From positions 8,946,036 to 9,010,035 of the forward strand of contig CP136069.1 in assembly GCA_032622095.1 (NCBI GenBank): a stretch of 64,000 bases of DNA, in the 5' to 3' direction. The stretch comes from Siphonodentalium dalli (Eukaryota; Mollusca; Scaphopoda; Gadilida; Siphonodentaliidae). Below are positions 1-12,543 of the stretch, one piece after another. Position 1 is the first letter of the stretch. Every line of letters starts with the position of its first letter. The notes under the pieces were generated by a model. That model was not told the origin of the DNA. It saw only the letters and a list, made by a program, of their open reading frames with translations, and searched no databases. The position numbers and the translations under genes were made by a program.

Positions 1-71
1 AATTCATATTCATTATTTTATACCCACGCAACTATCTCAAATTTGTTATTTAAAGAGATAATCCATCTTTA
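1..71 (+). repeat. Second copy of the 40-bp-array end sequence
   Basis: The first 71 bases closely match 2519-2589, which is the last unit plus right flank of the 40-bp tandem array. The window therefore probably opens inside or just after another copy of that array, and 2.4 kb lies between the two copies. Confidence 0.75.
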
Positions 72-618
72 AAGAGATTAATCTTTATTCATGTTCTGCC
101 AACGAACATGTAATATTGATAATGGATGCATGAGTAGTGGTAACTTAGTAAGTTTACAGTTTATGCTTTTGCGTCGATATTATTTTATATTATGCCGATT
201 GTCCAAGATTTTCGTTTAATTCTGGAGAACTTGAAGCCGTAATTGGTCGGGATTATTTCACTACCTGCATACCCAGTAATCAAAACAGGTCCGCATGTGC
301 ATGAGAGATGACGGTCCTATATTCGGCAATGGAATAAAGAGACAATCGAATTTAGAAACTGGCACCTATAACTAACAATTTGTTTTTGTATTTATGGATG
401 GCGGGGAACTTCCAGTGTGTCTGTGGATTTATGTTGGACAAGGCCATCGCCTAATTAACTAATGTGGCACATTATTTAATAACAGGCACGTAATATGCCA
501 ATATTTGACACTTGGAAGGTAGCGATTCCATTTGTTTCATTCATAATAATCTCTATATCATTTCTTAGCTATACACATGCTGGTAGTTTTGTTCGAGATA
601 ACTCATGAGTTGAACTGT
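72..618. other. No gene recognised
   Basis: AT-rich sequence with short, unsupported reading frames only. I see no repeat, RNA gene or coding signal. Confidence 0.5.
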
Positions 619-1884
619 TGTACATACAACATTATAAATACGGCTGGTATGATCTCCTTTGCTAATCAGGAAGTCATATTTTATATAACCTTCAACTTTC
701 CGCTTTCAGCAACAAATGTACGCTCTTTATAGATGTGCTTTCACTGTGGCCAGCGCCATCGAGCAGAATAACGGTCCGCTATGGGCTTATATCAGAACCA
801 AATAAGTCCAATATCACCCCCGTGTACGTGGTATCGCCAAACCCGAGGGTATCACCAAACCGGAGAATTGCGGGTTTGATAAATAAACATCTTCCTTTAG
901 ATGAAGCTATATATCGCCCGGTTAAATGGTGTTATCCACTATTCAAAAACAATTTTCGCAAAGCGGAATGTTCCCTCAATGAGATAGCGACCATAGCTTG
1001 CTCTCACCCCGATAAATTTAATTGAAATTCCGACTCATTTCCGTATTTATCATAAATAGTAGACACTTTTTGACGTTAGGTAGTTCGTTTGAAATATAAT
1101 TATCAGTCATATATGACGGATAATGAGTGTATCAATAGAAACATATATGTTTAATTAACCATAAAATTGTCTAGCCTGCAGAGTGGTTCGCAAAAATACT
1201 ATATGCGCCCAAGTGTGGGTACCCACCATCATTTCGGGTATCAACGCCGCAGATCTGTTATCCGATGATGTCGCCAAACCAGAGCTGGGATGTCAAAGAT
1301 GCGAATGATATGCTTCACATTTTGGCGGTTTCTGCTTGATATTATTCCAATTATCATTTGGACAGGCTGGCACATGGATCATCTCTGGTTGGGGCACACA
1401 TCCAAGGGTGAAAACGTTTATGTTTGTTTGGGTTTTATGTTCTAAAGTCATATTAATAGTATAGCTATTCTGTGTTGTTTGCCATTATAGGCCGGGAACT
1501 GTACAACGAATGGAAACATTAAATCAGTTTAAATCGTGAGTTAGCAGGGACGTGGCTAGAGGGTCCATGTTAGGGGTGTTCACCTATAGTTGCTAAATGC
1601 ACCCCATCCAGTAACTTCTATTTGCACACATGCTAAGTTCCAGTTTTCATCGAGTTTACAACGGGTTCTTCCAACTGCTGGATATGACAACCCCTATGTT
1701 TATATTTGTTCATCTGGTGACGGTTTCAGTTCACAAATATTACTGAAATTATTTAAATTATCCAAATATGCGGGTTTTTGTTTGAAAACAATTAACATTT
1801 GTAGCTGAAATGTTATATAAAATATGACTCTTCCTGATTTGCAAAGGAGATCATACCAGCAGTATTTGTAATGTTGTATGTACA
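619..1884. mobile_element. 1.27-kb segment bounded by ~95-bp inverted repeats
   Basis: Bases 619-720 pair with the reverse complement of 1791-1884. The outermost shared bases are TGTACATACAACATTA; the arms agree over about 70 bp, then differ by a 14-bp insertion in the left arm, then agree again around a TTTCAGC motif. No target-site duplication was seen outside the arms. The interior has no recognisable protein; the longest frame inside it (735-1025) resembles nothing I know. It could be a non-autonomous DNA transposon, a foldback element, or an inverted local duplication. Confidence 0.6.
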
Positions 1885-2380
1885 CGGGTGAATATGAACC
1901 AATTTCAATATTTTAGTTAATAATGTGATAAATAGTTATGTTTCCCTCTTCTCCAATTATAATCTCCCCATCCCGACCTCTAAATACGAACTGAAGACCC
2001 CTGTCCGGAAATGTTTCTATCGATTAATATTGATTTTATTGCGAATATTTTCTGGTCTAAAAAGGTGTGGTTGCTTAGCTAACGAACAATAGTGGTTACC
2101 ATTAACAGAGACCAGAAATTTTATTGTGTAATTGTGTCACAACTAAACGTTAATTAGACTCATTATCGCTTACAACTATGGAATAAAACAATACAATCAA
2201 TCAATCTGCGACATTTGACGTTCGGTACGTAGCCATGGGAACACGTTAATTATCTGTATCGTTATATGGTATCACCTGCATGGTCTGTTCTAAGAATAGG
2301 CAAATAAAGTGTCCCAATTATTGATCTCATTTCATAAAAAAATATTCGAAATAAAATCAATATTAATTGATAGAGGCCTT
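1885..2380. other. No gene; possible retroelement tail at 2150-2205
   Basis: Mostly featureless AT-rich DNA. Around 2179-2205 an AATAAA-like stretch is followed by AATC-type short repeats. The LINE at 51-54 kb ends the same way (about 54,090-54,118), so this may be the 3-prime stump of a truncated LINE or SINE. No coding sequence is attached. Confidence 0.35.
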
Positions 2381-2545
2381 TGTGGACATGGATCATCAAT
2401 TCATATCTATTATTTTTATACACTGGACATGGGTCATCAATTCATATCTATTATTTTATACCCTGGACATGGGTCATCAATTCATATCTATTATTGTATA
2501 CCCTGGACATGGGTCATCAATTCATATTTATTATTTTATACCCAC
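2381..2545 (+). repeat. 40-bp tandem repeat, 4 copies
   Basis: Exact 40-bp period (for example 2423, 2463 and 2503), with the core GGACATGGGTCATCAATTCA followed by a TTATTTTATA tract. Only a few substitutions separate the copies. As 40 is not a multiple of three, the frames that run through it in all three phases are artefacts of repetition. Confidence 0.95.
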
Positions 2546-2744
2546 GCAACTATTTCAAATTTGTTGATTAAAGAGTTAATCCATCGTTAAGTTACATGTT
2601 ATTGTTCGCTAGACGCAGTGACATATTGTGTCGGTAGGGGTGGATAGTCATGACTCAATAATGGTATTCTGAGTTTTTGAAATACTAAGGCTCTTAGATC
2701 CATAGAGTAGTGTCTTTATAGTATATTAAGTATGAATATTACAG

Positions 2745-3780
2745 AAACAATTGCATCTACTTTCCGCGTATAGTGGACATTCGATTAAGAAGTGATTTGG
2801 GGTCTCCGACTCACAACATGCACACCTGGGGTCGTCACGAATATGATTTGCGAGGTCGACGTTTAATTTACTACAACCCAGACGGAATCTGCCGTGGCAT
2901 ATCTGGACAGGTCTTGAAGGTTTTGAACATAGGTTGTCTTGGATAATAAGTTGTCGTTCAATCTAGTTTTGAATTTACTTAACCAGTCGATATTTTGAAT
3001 ATTTTGTGATAAATTGTTCCATAGGTCGATCTACGATGCTAAGAATGATTTCTTGTAAATGATCGTGTTCCAAGTCGGGACAAACAAACCATCTGCTTTT
3101 GTATCATGCGAATGAGTAGAACTTGTCTTGGGGGATAAATAAGATAGATAAGACCGTGACGTATGTTTACTGTCCCGAATGGTACCCAAGCCGGTTTCTC
3201 CCAGAGGATTTGTATTGTTGCAGCTTGTAGTTGCTCCTGTAACGATTCTAGCGTATTCATAGCGAAATCTTCCAATTAGATAAATTTCTTCTTGTGTACA
3301 GTTATCCCAGACATGCATATTCAAGTATAGGACGTACATATGTAATATATATATTTCTCAAGTGTTTTCCTGTCTAGGACAAATTTATACCTCCGAAGCA
3401 GTGATAGGTTTACTGATGCCCTGTTGATGATATCTGAAATGCGTTCTGACCATTTTCCATCGGCGCCGAAAGTGAGTCCTAAGTTTTTTGACTTTGTACT
3501 TCTGAAATTATGCTGTTCAATATGATCAAATTCGGATTGTGGATAAGAATATCTTTTCTTGAGCATAATAATGTTTTCGTTTTCAATTCATTAATGTCTA
3601 CCAGCCATGATTCGGACCACCTGACTATTTTGTTTATATCATTATTAATCATTTCAGCTGCTAAAATAGGGTTTCCAATTATAGCGATGAGTCATCTGCG
3701 AAAAGTCTTATATTGCACTGAATAGTTTCAACAATGTCGTTAATGTAAATTAGGGACATAAGAGGGCCTAATATTTATCC
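2745..3780 (-). pseudogene. Decayed LINE: reverse transcriptase C-half and zinc-knuckle tail
   Basis: Read on the minus strand, the order from 3780 downward is that of a non-LTR retrotransposon. First comes a GPL..LIYINDI segment and an FADD active-site box near 3690, then a thumb-like region (NLGLTFGADGKW, LSLLRRYKFVLDRKTLE) at 3340-3500. A VWDNCTQEE...ARIVTGAT block follows near 3220-3320, and finally a C-terminal C-x2-C...H...C motif ending HFLIECPLYA at about 2760-2880. The same block order occurs in the LINE at 13.2-16.6 kb. The frame is broken several times and the endonuclease half is absent, so this is a 5-prime-truncated dead copy, CR1/Jockey-like in style. Confidence 0.85.
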
Positions 3781-6700
3781 TCTATTTGCTCTCTGTCTGA
3801 AAGGGAGTTTTTAAACAGTGCGTGCTATAAAAGGCCGTGGTGTCATACTCTATCTAATGCTTTAGTCGCAGAAGACTTCTAACCCCATTCCGATCATCCA
3901 ACGAAGAAATAACGTGATAATAAATGTCTGTCAGTTGGAACAGTGTATAGTCAGTTGGTGTACAATTCGGATAGGAGATTAGTTAGAAGCCCGTTGGTAC
4001 GTATGTGCTCGGATATTATTTTGTATTATGTCAGCTCTTGCGATTGGCAAATCAGCGTCGATAAAAAGTGACTGTATATGAACCAATATTAGGTCAGTGA
4101 CACCATATGAAATCAAAAATAGGTGCTTATCCGCCATCTTGTTTTTCAGAAACTCTCTCGCCTCAGGGATATGTTTGGTGTATTTTGGAGACAAAAAAGG
4201 GGATATGTGTCGGAAATCATTGTCTGCGAATTTAAAGACATAGTACCAAGTACCAAAACCGGCACGCGATATGTTTGAGGAATTCCAAAGACTCACAATT
4301 TAACTATAAAATTCAACAAGTTGTCATACATATATAATAGTGATTAGCCATTGACTCAATGCGTTGACGTTCAACGCCCATGGTGCGTCACTGTGAGGTT
4401 CATAAGTTAATGGCTATAGACAACACATTTAACTTACCAAATTAAAATAAATTACAGCGACGATCGATTAAAGTGATATGCTGGAGTTTGTCCTCGCCTA
4501 ATATTGATCTCACTTCGCCACACATGACACCATACCCGACCACTAAGCGTCCCGTAACTTATAATATATACATTTCTCAAAGATTTAGACACACAGCTTA
4601 GTAATGAAAGCGGTCGATCATGTGTAACATGACTCAGATAACCAGTTTTTTTTTAACAGGGGTTACATTGCACAGGGATTACATTGGCTCGCTGCCAATT
4701 CACAGGGATATACGAGTTGTTAATGAAGTTGTTGAACATATATGCTAACGGTCCTGCTAATGATATGGCACACATTTTCATAAGGCAAAAAAAAGAGAGT
4801 ATGATTTCGTTAATGGAGAGAAAAATTTAGGGTAGGTAGGGAATTGTTTTTTTTAATTCTTTTTTATATTTTTTTTCCAGCTACAGAAATATTGAACTAC
4901 CTCGAGTGAACTGACATAAAATGCCTACTTGTGTTGTGGGGAAAGTATTACTTGAACACCACAGTGGAAATATACATTAACATTGAATACAATATGAAAC
5001 TTGCTGTATTAGTGTGTTTAAGCATTTACATCGTGATTTTGGAAAATATTATAGAACCTATATATTTGAATTGTTCATACGGGATATTCTGCCTGAGTTT
5101 TGAAGATGTCAGTTGGGCTGAAGGGATCACTCTCACCAAACAAAAGTGCTGAAGGGTAGTTTAGGGCCCCGTAACATTGAGTGATTTCGTACAGCGAGGT
5201 GACTTCCGACAGTATGAATCTCTAAGGTTTCAAACATCTAAAGTTTTCTTATGACACACATATTTTATAAATCCACTTGTGTTTACTTATCAATCAACCC
5301 TGATCTTCATTTTAAATGTTGTTTTAGCTCGAATACATTCAAGATATTATCAGGAACGCTCTTTAACGCAGTGGAATGTCTTTCTTGGGTTTTAATGATA
5401 ATTTCAATAAATTACACATTGAAACCAAATCATGACAGATAACATGCATGTTCAATTAGGTGATTTAAAATGAGATAAAAACCAAAACTCAACCTTTTGG
5501 ATTTGCCATATTGGAAACACCCTTTTGTAGCCCATCCAACCTCCTTTGGGCGATTTCGGACACTAGCCAAGGGTATGCATCTTCCGCCACGACTGCTAAT
5601 ATAGTCTGTTTTATATCTCATTATAAATTAAATGTGTCCAGGCTTGGAATTAGGTGTAAAGACAGTATGTTTATTATTCTTTAAGCCATCATAGCAATGT
5701 TGTGATATTTGTTTTTGTGACCCTTTCGGTGGTGTCCGAAATCATCCCATCAACACTGTGAATATGAAGTGCATGGGATAAGTGGTCGCTCTCCTCGTTG
5801 GGTCTTATGTCATAACGAAATACATGCGTGACGAGTACACACACGTGTGTGTATGTCTGAATATTCACTGCATGATATCCACATTTATTCACACATACAT
5901 GACTGTAACTGATCCAAGCATGCCAAATCACCATGTCAGCATAATTGTCCCTGCACCATGGATGGGTCGTGAATTAGGTTATACCTGACCTCTGCCAGCA
6001 TTTGTATTTTGTTTAATAATTCTAATACTTTTCTTTCAAAATTCTTATATAAAATAATAAGTGATTTCCTCTCATGCTGCGTGTGTGCTGGCAGTGGCAA
6101 GTCATGATATCTGTATAGAGCTTGGAACAAACCAAATTACTGGGGATTCATTACTGAAAATGTCCAACAGTTGGGTTGAAAAATTGACTTGAAAACATAT
6201 TTGAAACTTTTGTTACTGTTAGATTTATAAGAGATATTAGTCAGTTAGAAATGTATCAACTGCATAATAAGGATTGTGAGACAGTTGAGGTGTTATTAAA
6301 TGTATATTGGGATTTAAAAAAAATTATATATTACAAGATGAGTCGCAGATTTAAGTAACACATATTTAAAAAATAATAAAACAGATTGTCTGAATCTGTT
6401 TAGTTGTAATAGCATTTGATAAACTAACGGTTTTCGTAAAACAAAATTGGTCTGGAAGCATTAGTACAAATTTATTTTTTGGAAAATAAATTCATTTTAT
6501 TTTCCCCATTAACTGGTATATTTCTCTTGCTGTTGAAATGTCTACATTTTATATATCATCACTTATTACCTGTTCAATAAAAATCAAATTGTAAACAATT
6601 CTGTCGACTTGTCCTGAATCTAGATCAAGTTCAATCATATAGATAACTAGTCATTTGATCTTAATTTTATTCTATTTTGGCTACACAAAGCGATTATGGT

Positions 6701-7779
6701 GCAGGTAGCTACACATTTATGATGATAATGATATGTAAATATCATGATAAGGCGATTACTTCCATATCAATTAGATTCAATTTATTCATATATGTACCTT
6801 TATTGTCTTCCAATTTCTGAAGAGTGACACGTATACATGATAACGTATATACAACATGTGACAAAAATATATTGAAATGTAAATAACAAAAGTAAGTTGG
6901 AAGAAAGAAACATACACATATATGATCCACGTCCCAATAAATAGCATACATACACGCTTACAAAAATAGACATTCAAGACACGCGCAATAATCCAGACAG
7001 GCACACACGCACGCACAAGCTCGCGGATACTCATACACTTACGGTTTTGTGTATGTCACATGCACCATAAACTATAATATTCCATAAACACTCCTAATTT
7101 GATTTGTTCATGAATTACAGGTTGATCATGAATCACACGAAAAGCGGATTCTGAATAAATTACTCAGATAAACCGAGAAGGTAAGTTTATATTTTCAGCA
7201 CAGCCCATGCCCTACTTCGTTTCTCCATACCACAAGAATATCCACATCACACTTTATCCGATGAGTTTCAATCGCGTTACACTGGAGACAATTATAACTT
7301 TACACACATTGACGATTCGAAGCCTCACAGTTTATTCCTCTTTGTCACATGCTGATTTGTTCTTGGAATCCAAGCAGTTTTTCAAAAACATGAAAAGGAT
7401 AATCCCCCTCCAACCAAACCATATGTTTGGAATTTGGATCCACCAAACCGTACACTACATCCGGCCAAATTTATGAATGGCTGGAGTCATAAATTAATTT
7501 TTCATTATAAGGACCATGTTGTTTGCATCGTCCATTGAGCACACGAGTGTAGTTTACACTAATCCATGGCTCAAATTCATTTGTTGCATACATTCTGTTG
7601 AGCATAAACGGAAATTGTCTCATTATTGGCCGTATATAGTGCACTGTACCCCTTTAAACACATTTACTCTTTGATCTCAAAACAGTGGAGTCAAGAATTG
7701 TTTTTGAACATTTACAGGCATGTTGGTGATGAAATCGATATGTGAGCTATATAAATTTTTTTTAAATATTTGCCGCCAT
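3781..7779. other. 4 kb with no recognised gene
   Basis: AT-rich, apparently non-coding DNA. It holds short CA/GT-rich patches (around 5830-5910 and 6990-7020) and homopolymer T runs (4640-4660, 4850-4880). Frames up to about 105 codons exist, but none shows a domain, a splice-flanked exon or a biased composition I can defend. Confidence 0.5.
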
Positions 7780-8345
7780 CGACCTTGGATTTTGCTATCA
7801 TAGGCTATATGCCTCGCCTCACCAAACTGCAGTGGATCCTCGGGGCGACACCTATATTGGAGCCATCGATTTTTTCCCGAATTTCGTTAAATATGGCCGT
7901 CAGCAGTCATTTTGAATTTCACATTTGAATCCATCGCGACACCATGCAGTCCATAGTTTGTCTGATAAATGTTTTAGGAATAAACATGCATTGTTTTGCG
8001 ATCACCCCGAGATGGAAGCTATCATATGTGAATGATTTTCGAACAAAAACATGCTGACTGCAGCCATCTTGGATGCTACTGTTTATGACTAAATCTTTCG
8101 GCACACCCTACTGTCAAAATGTTGACCCAAACTTAACTAGATTTTCGGATGGCCTCCATCTTGGATTCTACCTTTACATGACTAAATATATCGGCACACC
8201 GGTAGTGATATGATTATCATAGTCATTCCAAATTGAAGTTTGGTGGTGACCTCTTGATGTGATTTATCAAATTGTTCCGAATTTCATCAACAGACATGGG
8301 CGTTTGCGCCCCTCTTGGATGTGTCATTTGAATCGCGATCACACC
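7780..8345 (+). repeat. Diverged ~100-bp repeats with a CATCTTGGAT core
   Basis: The segments near 8056-8110 and 8152-8205 align: CCATCTTGGAT, then TGACTAAAT, then TCGGCACACC. Weaker echoes occur at about 7780 and 8310. The copies are old and degenerate and no coding potential is visible. Confidence 0.5.
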
Positions 8346-9185
8346 TTGCAATCCGCATATTGGAAAAAATGTTTGAAACGAAAACAATTTCATTGATAGT
8401 TTTTATTCTTTATGCATTATATTGATTGGTCAGCATAAAGGTAAAGTCTCCCCCGAGATGAGCTACAGTGTCATTGGCAATTTTATCTTGAATTCGATTC
8501 CTATAATATGCTGCCTCTTATTGGATCATTATGTATCACATTTAATTATGAATGATGGATACATATCTCAAACTGGAACTATAGGATAATCATAGGAAGT
8601 ATATATGCAGTTTATGCCGATACAAGACATCGAAAAAATAGCAGTAGCATACACCACACATATTAACTAAACAAACAGTTCTGCTGCAAATGTATTAATA
8701 ATTATACCATAATTGCTTATGCTATTGTGTATATAACACCTGTTTTGTAAATTACATCTTTACACCTTTCTGCTGGTATACAGTTTCCTACTGTGGGTAT
8801 ACGTTTGTACTGTGGTTGTAAATGTTCAAACGTAATGCCACGTGTTAAACGTTTGTACCCATATTAGAACTATATCGTTTAGTTAGAAAAATAGTTCTTA
8901 TGTTACCTTCATTAAAAATTGGCAGTTGTCATAATTCCAATTAGATATGAGGAAGAGTGCCTGCATTTCAATCAAATGTGGCTTGCTATTGTGTTATATG
9001 AACTGCGAAACCTGTGAATGGTTGTATCAAGTGACTGATGGCTCCGAAACAGACGCACATCATGACGTAAATATTTGCATCAGTGTGAAGCACATTCCAT
9101 ATAGCGTCGTGTTTGTGTCTCCCGGTGAGGATACACGTTATAGAAGTATTCGCGGAATAAATAAAAAATAATAATTATGGCATAA
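8346..9185. other. No gene recognised
   Basis: AT-rich sequence without a convincing feature. The 74-codon frame at 8947-9171 has no recognisable domain or splice context. Confidence 0.45.
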
Positions 9186-9302
9186 ATAAAATACACCCAT
9201 AGTAGTCGATAATACACCCATAGTAGTCGAGAATACCAAATGTTCACCACTCGTGGTATTTTGGTATTCCACTGTATTCTCTGCTACTATGGGTGTATAT
9301 AT
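9186..9302. repeat. Hairpin with ACACCCATAGTAGTCGA arms
   Basis: The left side contains the motif ATACACCCATAGTAGTCGA twice in tandem (9191 and 9212). The second copy, extended through GAATACCAAA, pairs with 9270-9300 on the right (TTTGGTATTC ... TGGGTGTAT). A short loop around CACCACTCGTGG is itself nearly palindromic. It looks like a small foldback or MITE-type insertion; no target duplication was identified. Confidence 0.65.
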
Positions 9303-9787
9303 AGTATGTGTATATTCCCATGGTTTCGACAGCAATACCTAAAATTTGGGGCTCGGTTTTGTTGGGGTCATACGCAAAGATTACCAGCATAATTAGAGGG
9401 CTAATCCTGCGCAGGAATATAACTTTCATATGACGAAAGATGGTTGGTTGACACACCTCACCATAATTTCGTTGCGCACTTTCCCTTATACCCGACCGAC
9501 TAGAATATGTACATATGTGATCATTCCTTAAACTTCGATTCGCTCATTCAAAATATTCCATATGAGTTGTATCCCTCTGATTCTGCTAAATATTGTAGCC
9601 CAAGGTTTTAATAATGAGAGTTAACTCTATGAGATGCAGCATATCTGTTATTTCTTTAAATCTCATCTTGAATATGTCTTAGAAACCAGGCGTCATTGTG
9701 TTGCCCCACAGTCAATTTGGAAATCGAACAGGCAGGAAATACCATCTAATTTCTTACACGGAACACTCTAAGAAAACAGCCCCCAGC
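9303..9787. other. No gene recognised
   Basis: Unremarkable AT-rich sequence between the hairpin and the GGTTC-rich zone. Confidence 0.4.
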
Positions 9788-10650
9788 TTGGTTCCCCGGG
9801 AAACCAAATACCAATGTAGAACCAAACAGTTTGGTTCCACACTGCTTTGGTTCCATCTGGAACTAACTCCTCAGTTTGGTTCTTCAAACTCGCCGAATTC
9901 AAGGTTTGTGTGGGAACATGCCTAGCTTAATTGTCCTTTATTCTAATATTTAACAATATGTCGACGCCTTTGGGGTTAAGGTGATACTAAAGCGGGATTC
10001 CTTAGAAATGCCAATATATACATGACCATAGCCTGTTTCGAGTAACATGCATAAACTCTGAATATTTGATTGTTGACAGGGGTCACTCTAGTGCTGATAT
10101 CACACAGGGAATAACTATGGGACAATTATAATTAATAACTGTATTAAAATAATTCGATATTTTCTTGAGACATCAGTACATTTTCGCGGTCTATTCGGTG
10201 AACCAACTTCGTGTGATATCAATTTTAAACGGTTTCACGTATCTACGAAGTAATAGAACTTTCAGAAACAAAGACACAATGGACGTTCGTATAACATGCA
10301 CACAGTGTCACGGAGCATTTTGTCCACAATCACTGGTAAATGTTTCCCATCGGACATTTAATGAACCAAATTGGGAACCCAACGAACTATTTGGAACTAT
10401 TTGGTTCCATGTTCTGGTTTTATCCTGGTAACCATGCAGAGAACAAAATATGTCACATTGGTTTTCATCTCGGAACAAAACTAGAAGCAAGTTTGGTTGA
10501 GTGTGGAACCAGAATGTCTGTTTTATACTTGATTTGGTTCATTAATTTGGTTCTTCGAAGAACCAAGACATGTTTGGTTCTTCATTTTTATTCTTTATTT
10601 TGGTTCTTCGCAAAGAAACAAAACAAGCATTTTGGTTCTTCCTTTGATTC
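9788..10650. repeat. Clusters of TTTGGTTC / GAACCAAA motifs
   Basis: Two patches (9788-9900 and 10,360-10,650) are packed with TTTGGTTC and its complement GAACCAAA at irregular spacing, separated by about 450 bp without the motif. Both orientations occur within each patch, so local hairpins such as TTGGTTCTTCGAAGAACCAA at 10,549-10,568 form. Frames crossing the patches are low-complexity artefacts. Confidence 0.7.
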
Positions 10651-10905
10651 CCCTACTGGGACAAACTATGCAACCATGCTGTATGGCAAGAGTAGTTGTC
10701 AATAAGGTTTTTATTCCCGCGAATGGTTGTAAAATTCCTTGAGATATATAATCTTCTAATACCTGGCAACAATCAACCATGCAAACAATTATGGAAATTA
10801 TCTTTAAATTAGCATACGACTTCGCTGTCAAATTAATTCCGGGCTGAAGTATGTTCATGATAACATGAAAAAACTAAACTTGTACCTTTTAATTTTTGGG
10901 GGAAA

Positions 10906-11168
10906 TGACTTGTAGAAACAAGTGGGACGTAGAATGACATGTAGTGACTAGTGGGACGTAAAATGACATGTAGTTACTAGTGTGACGTAGAATGACATGT
11001 AGTGATTAGTGGGACATAGAATGACATGTAGTGACTAGTGGGACGTAGAATTACTTGTAGTGACTAGTGGGACGTATAATGACTTGTAGTGACTAGTGTG
11101 ACGTATAATGACTTGTAGTGACTAGTGGGACGTAGAATGACTTGTAGTGACTAATGGGACGTAGAATG
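10906..11168 (+). repeat. 29-bp tandem repeat, ~9 copies
   Basis: The unit contains TGACTTGTAGTGACTAGTGG followed by GACGTAGAA. Copies differ by single substitutions (CATG/CTTG, GGGAC/GTGAC). The array starts abruptly after a GGGGGAAATGACTTGTAG stretch and ends before 11,170. Confidence 0.95.
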
Positions 11169-11793
11169 CAGCATCGATTTGTGTTTCGTCCTCTGCATGT
11201 CAGATTCTTGTGCTTGTGAATGCGTAAGTTTTGTATATTTACCTTTGAAGCAAATGTATTGTAAAAACATGAAATATCTAAAGTCGATTTTGAAAACAAA
11301 TTAAAACGTTCACCAACAACCAGCTATTGACTCATGGAATACAGCCTTGCATTTTTACTCCAGGTCCTACAATATCAGTTCATTCCATAGGGCATGTTTT
11401 AGTGATTAATTTTAAATTTCAAACCAATTCATAATGGAAAACAAACTAAGTAAGCATTCTCAAATTCAGCCTTTTTGTTTTTTTAGAATAAAGCTCGGTA
11501 CTTTCAAAATATAGGTATTTTCTGACAATTCGTGAGCATTACAATCCCCATTATGGTTCTTTATTTTATTCAAAGCGCCAAACTAATCGTAGCAAGACAA
11601 ACAAAAACAAATTGGACCAAACTAAAAAATAGCTGCCTAACCGTAACTGTATGCATTTTGGAATGGAGTTTCGCCATCATGATTGCTTTGAAATTGCAAC
11701 TTCTTGTTGTCAAACGGACTCAACGTGTAATTATTATATATCGTTCATTATGCGAAGTGTGTTCAATAGTATTGCGACCAGGTATTTCGACCC
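11169..11793. other. No gene recognised
   Basis: No repeat or coding signal that I can support. The frames at 11,532-11,887 have no domain. Confidence 0.4.
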
Positions 11794-12036
11794 GTGGTGC
11801 AAACTTACACGAAAATCCCGGAACGGTGACCGGGTGAGACCATGGATTATCGTGGTGCAAACTTACATGAAAATCCAGGTACGCTAACCGGGTGCAACTA
11901 GGGACTATCGTGGTGCAAACTTACACGAAAAGCACGGAACGATAGCCGGTTCGACCAGGGGCTCTCGTGATCAAACTTTACATGAAAATACAGGAGCGCT
12001 AGCCGGAATCGACGAGGGACTTGGGGTGCAAACTTA
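11794..12036 (+). repeat. 58-bp tandem repeat, ~4.3 copies
   Basis: Units begin GTGGTGCAAACTTACA and include a GAAAATCC..GGAACG..AGCCGG core. Starts at 11,794, 11,852 and 11,910 are exactly 58 bp apart; later copies are more diverged. Confidence 0.9.
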
Positions 12037-12225
12037 CAACTGTAACGTTTAGCAGGACCACATATGGTCGGTGGCCGTCATGCCTGGAGCTAGTGTATAT
12101 GGCGACTACTGCAGACGTCTATTTGGACTGGAGTTTACAGTCGAGATGCCTTCGATGTCGCGCTTTAAACTTGCACTGTGAATTTTCTTTAAGACCTGAA
12201 TCAGTTATTTATTATACGTTTTAAG

Positions 12226-12474
12226 ATGCTGTTGCAATTGTTTTCACTGGAATTCGCCCTTATCTTGTGTAGCGGATTCAGTCAGGGCAACTCTAGTGAT
12301 GATGGACAGTCAGAGGGACAATTAATCATAGACCTTGGGAACTTCTCTGCCTACCTAGTGTTATTATACCAGCCGGGTAAGTTAATAATAGTACATGGTG
12401 ACTTTTCGGCCTGCCTAGAAGCGCTAAATAAAAGAGTGAAGGGTATGTGTTATGCTGTTTGCAGAGAAGTGTGA
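12226..12474 (+). other. Candidate signal-peptide exon (weak)
   Basis: An ATG frame opens with a hydrophobic stretch (MLLQLFSLEFALILCSGFS) followed by a polar, acidic run (SSDDGQSEG), as in the first exon of a secreted protein. No domain follows, and the frame then runs into the 73-bp tandem duplication at 12,400, which argues for chance. Confidence 0.15.
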
Positions 12475-12543
12475 CTTATCGGCCTGCCTAGAAGCGCTGA
12501 ATAAAAGTGTGAAGGGTATGTGTTATGCTGTTTGCCGAGAAAC
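12400..12543 (+). repeat. 73-bp tandem duplication
   Basis: Bases 12,400-12,472 and 12,473-12,543 are near-identical; both contain CGGCCTGCCTAGAAGCGCT and GGGTATGTGTTATGCTGTTT. A weaker partial relative lies at 12,340-12,360. Confidence 0.9.

Noticed and set aside
2309-2590. Overlapping frames in three phases at 2.3-2.6 kb
   Set aside because: Created by the 40-bp tandem repeat.
7636-7656. CACTGTACCCCTTTAA resembling the end of the 31.8-kb TTAA element
   Set aside because: Only one end is present; no matching opposite end was found upstream.
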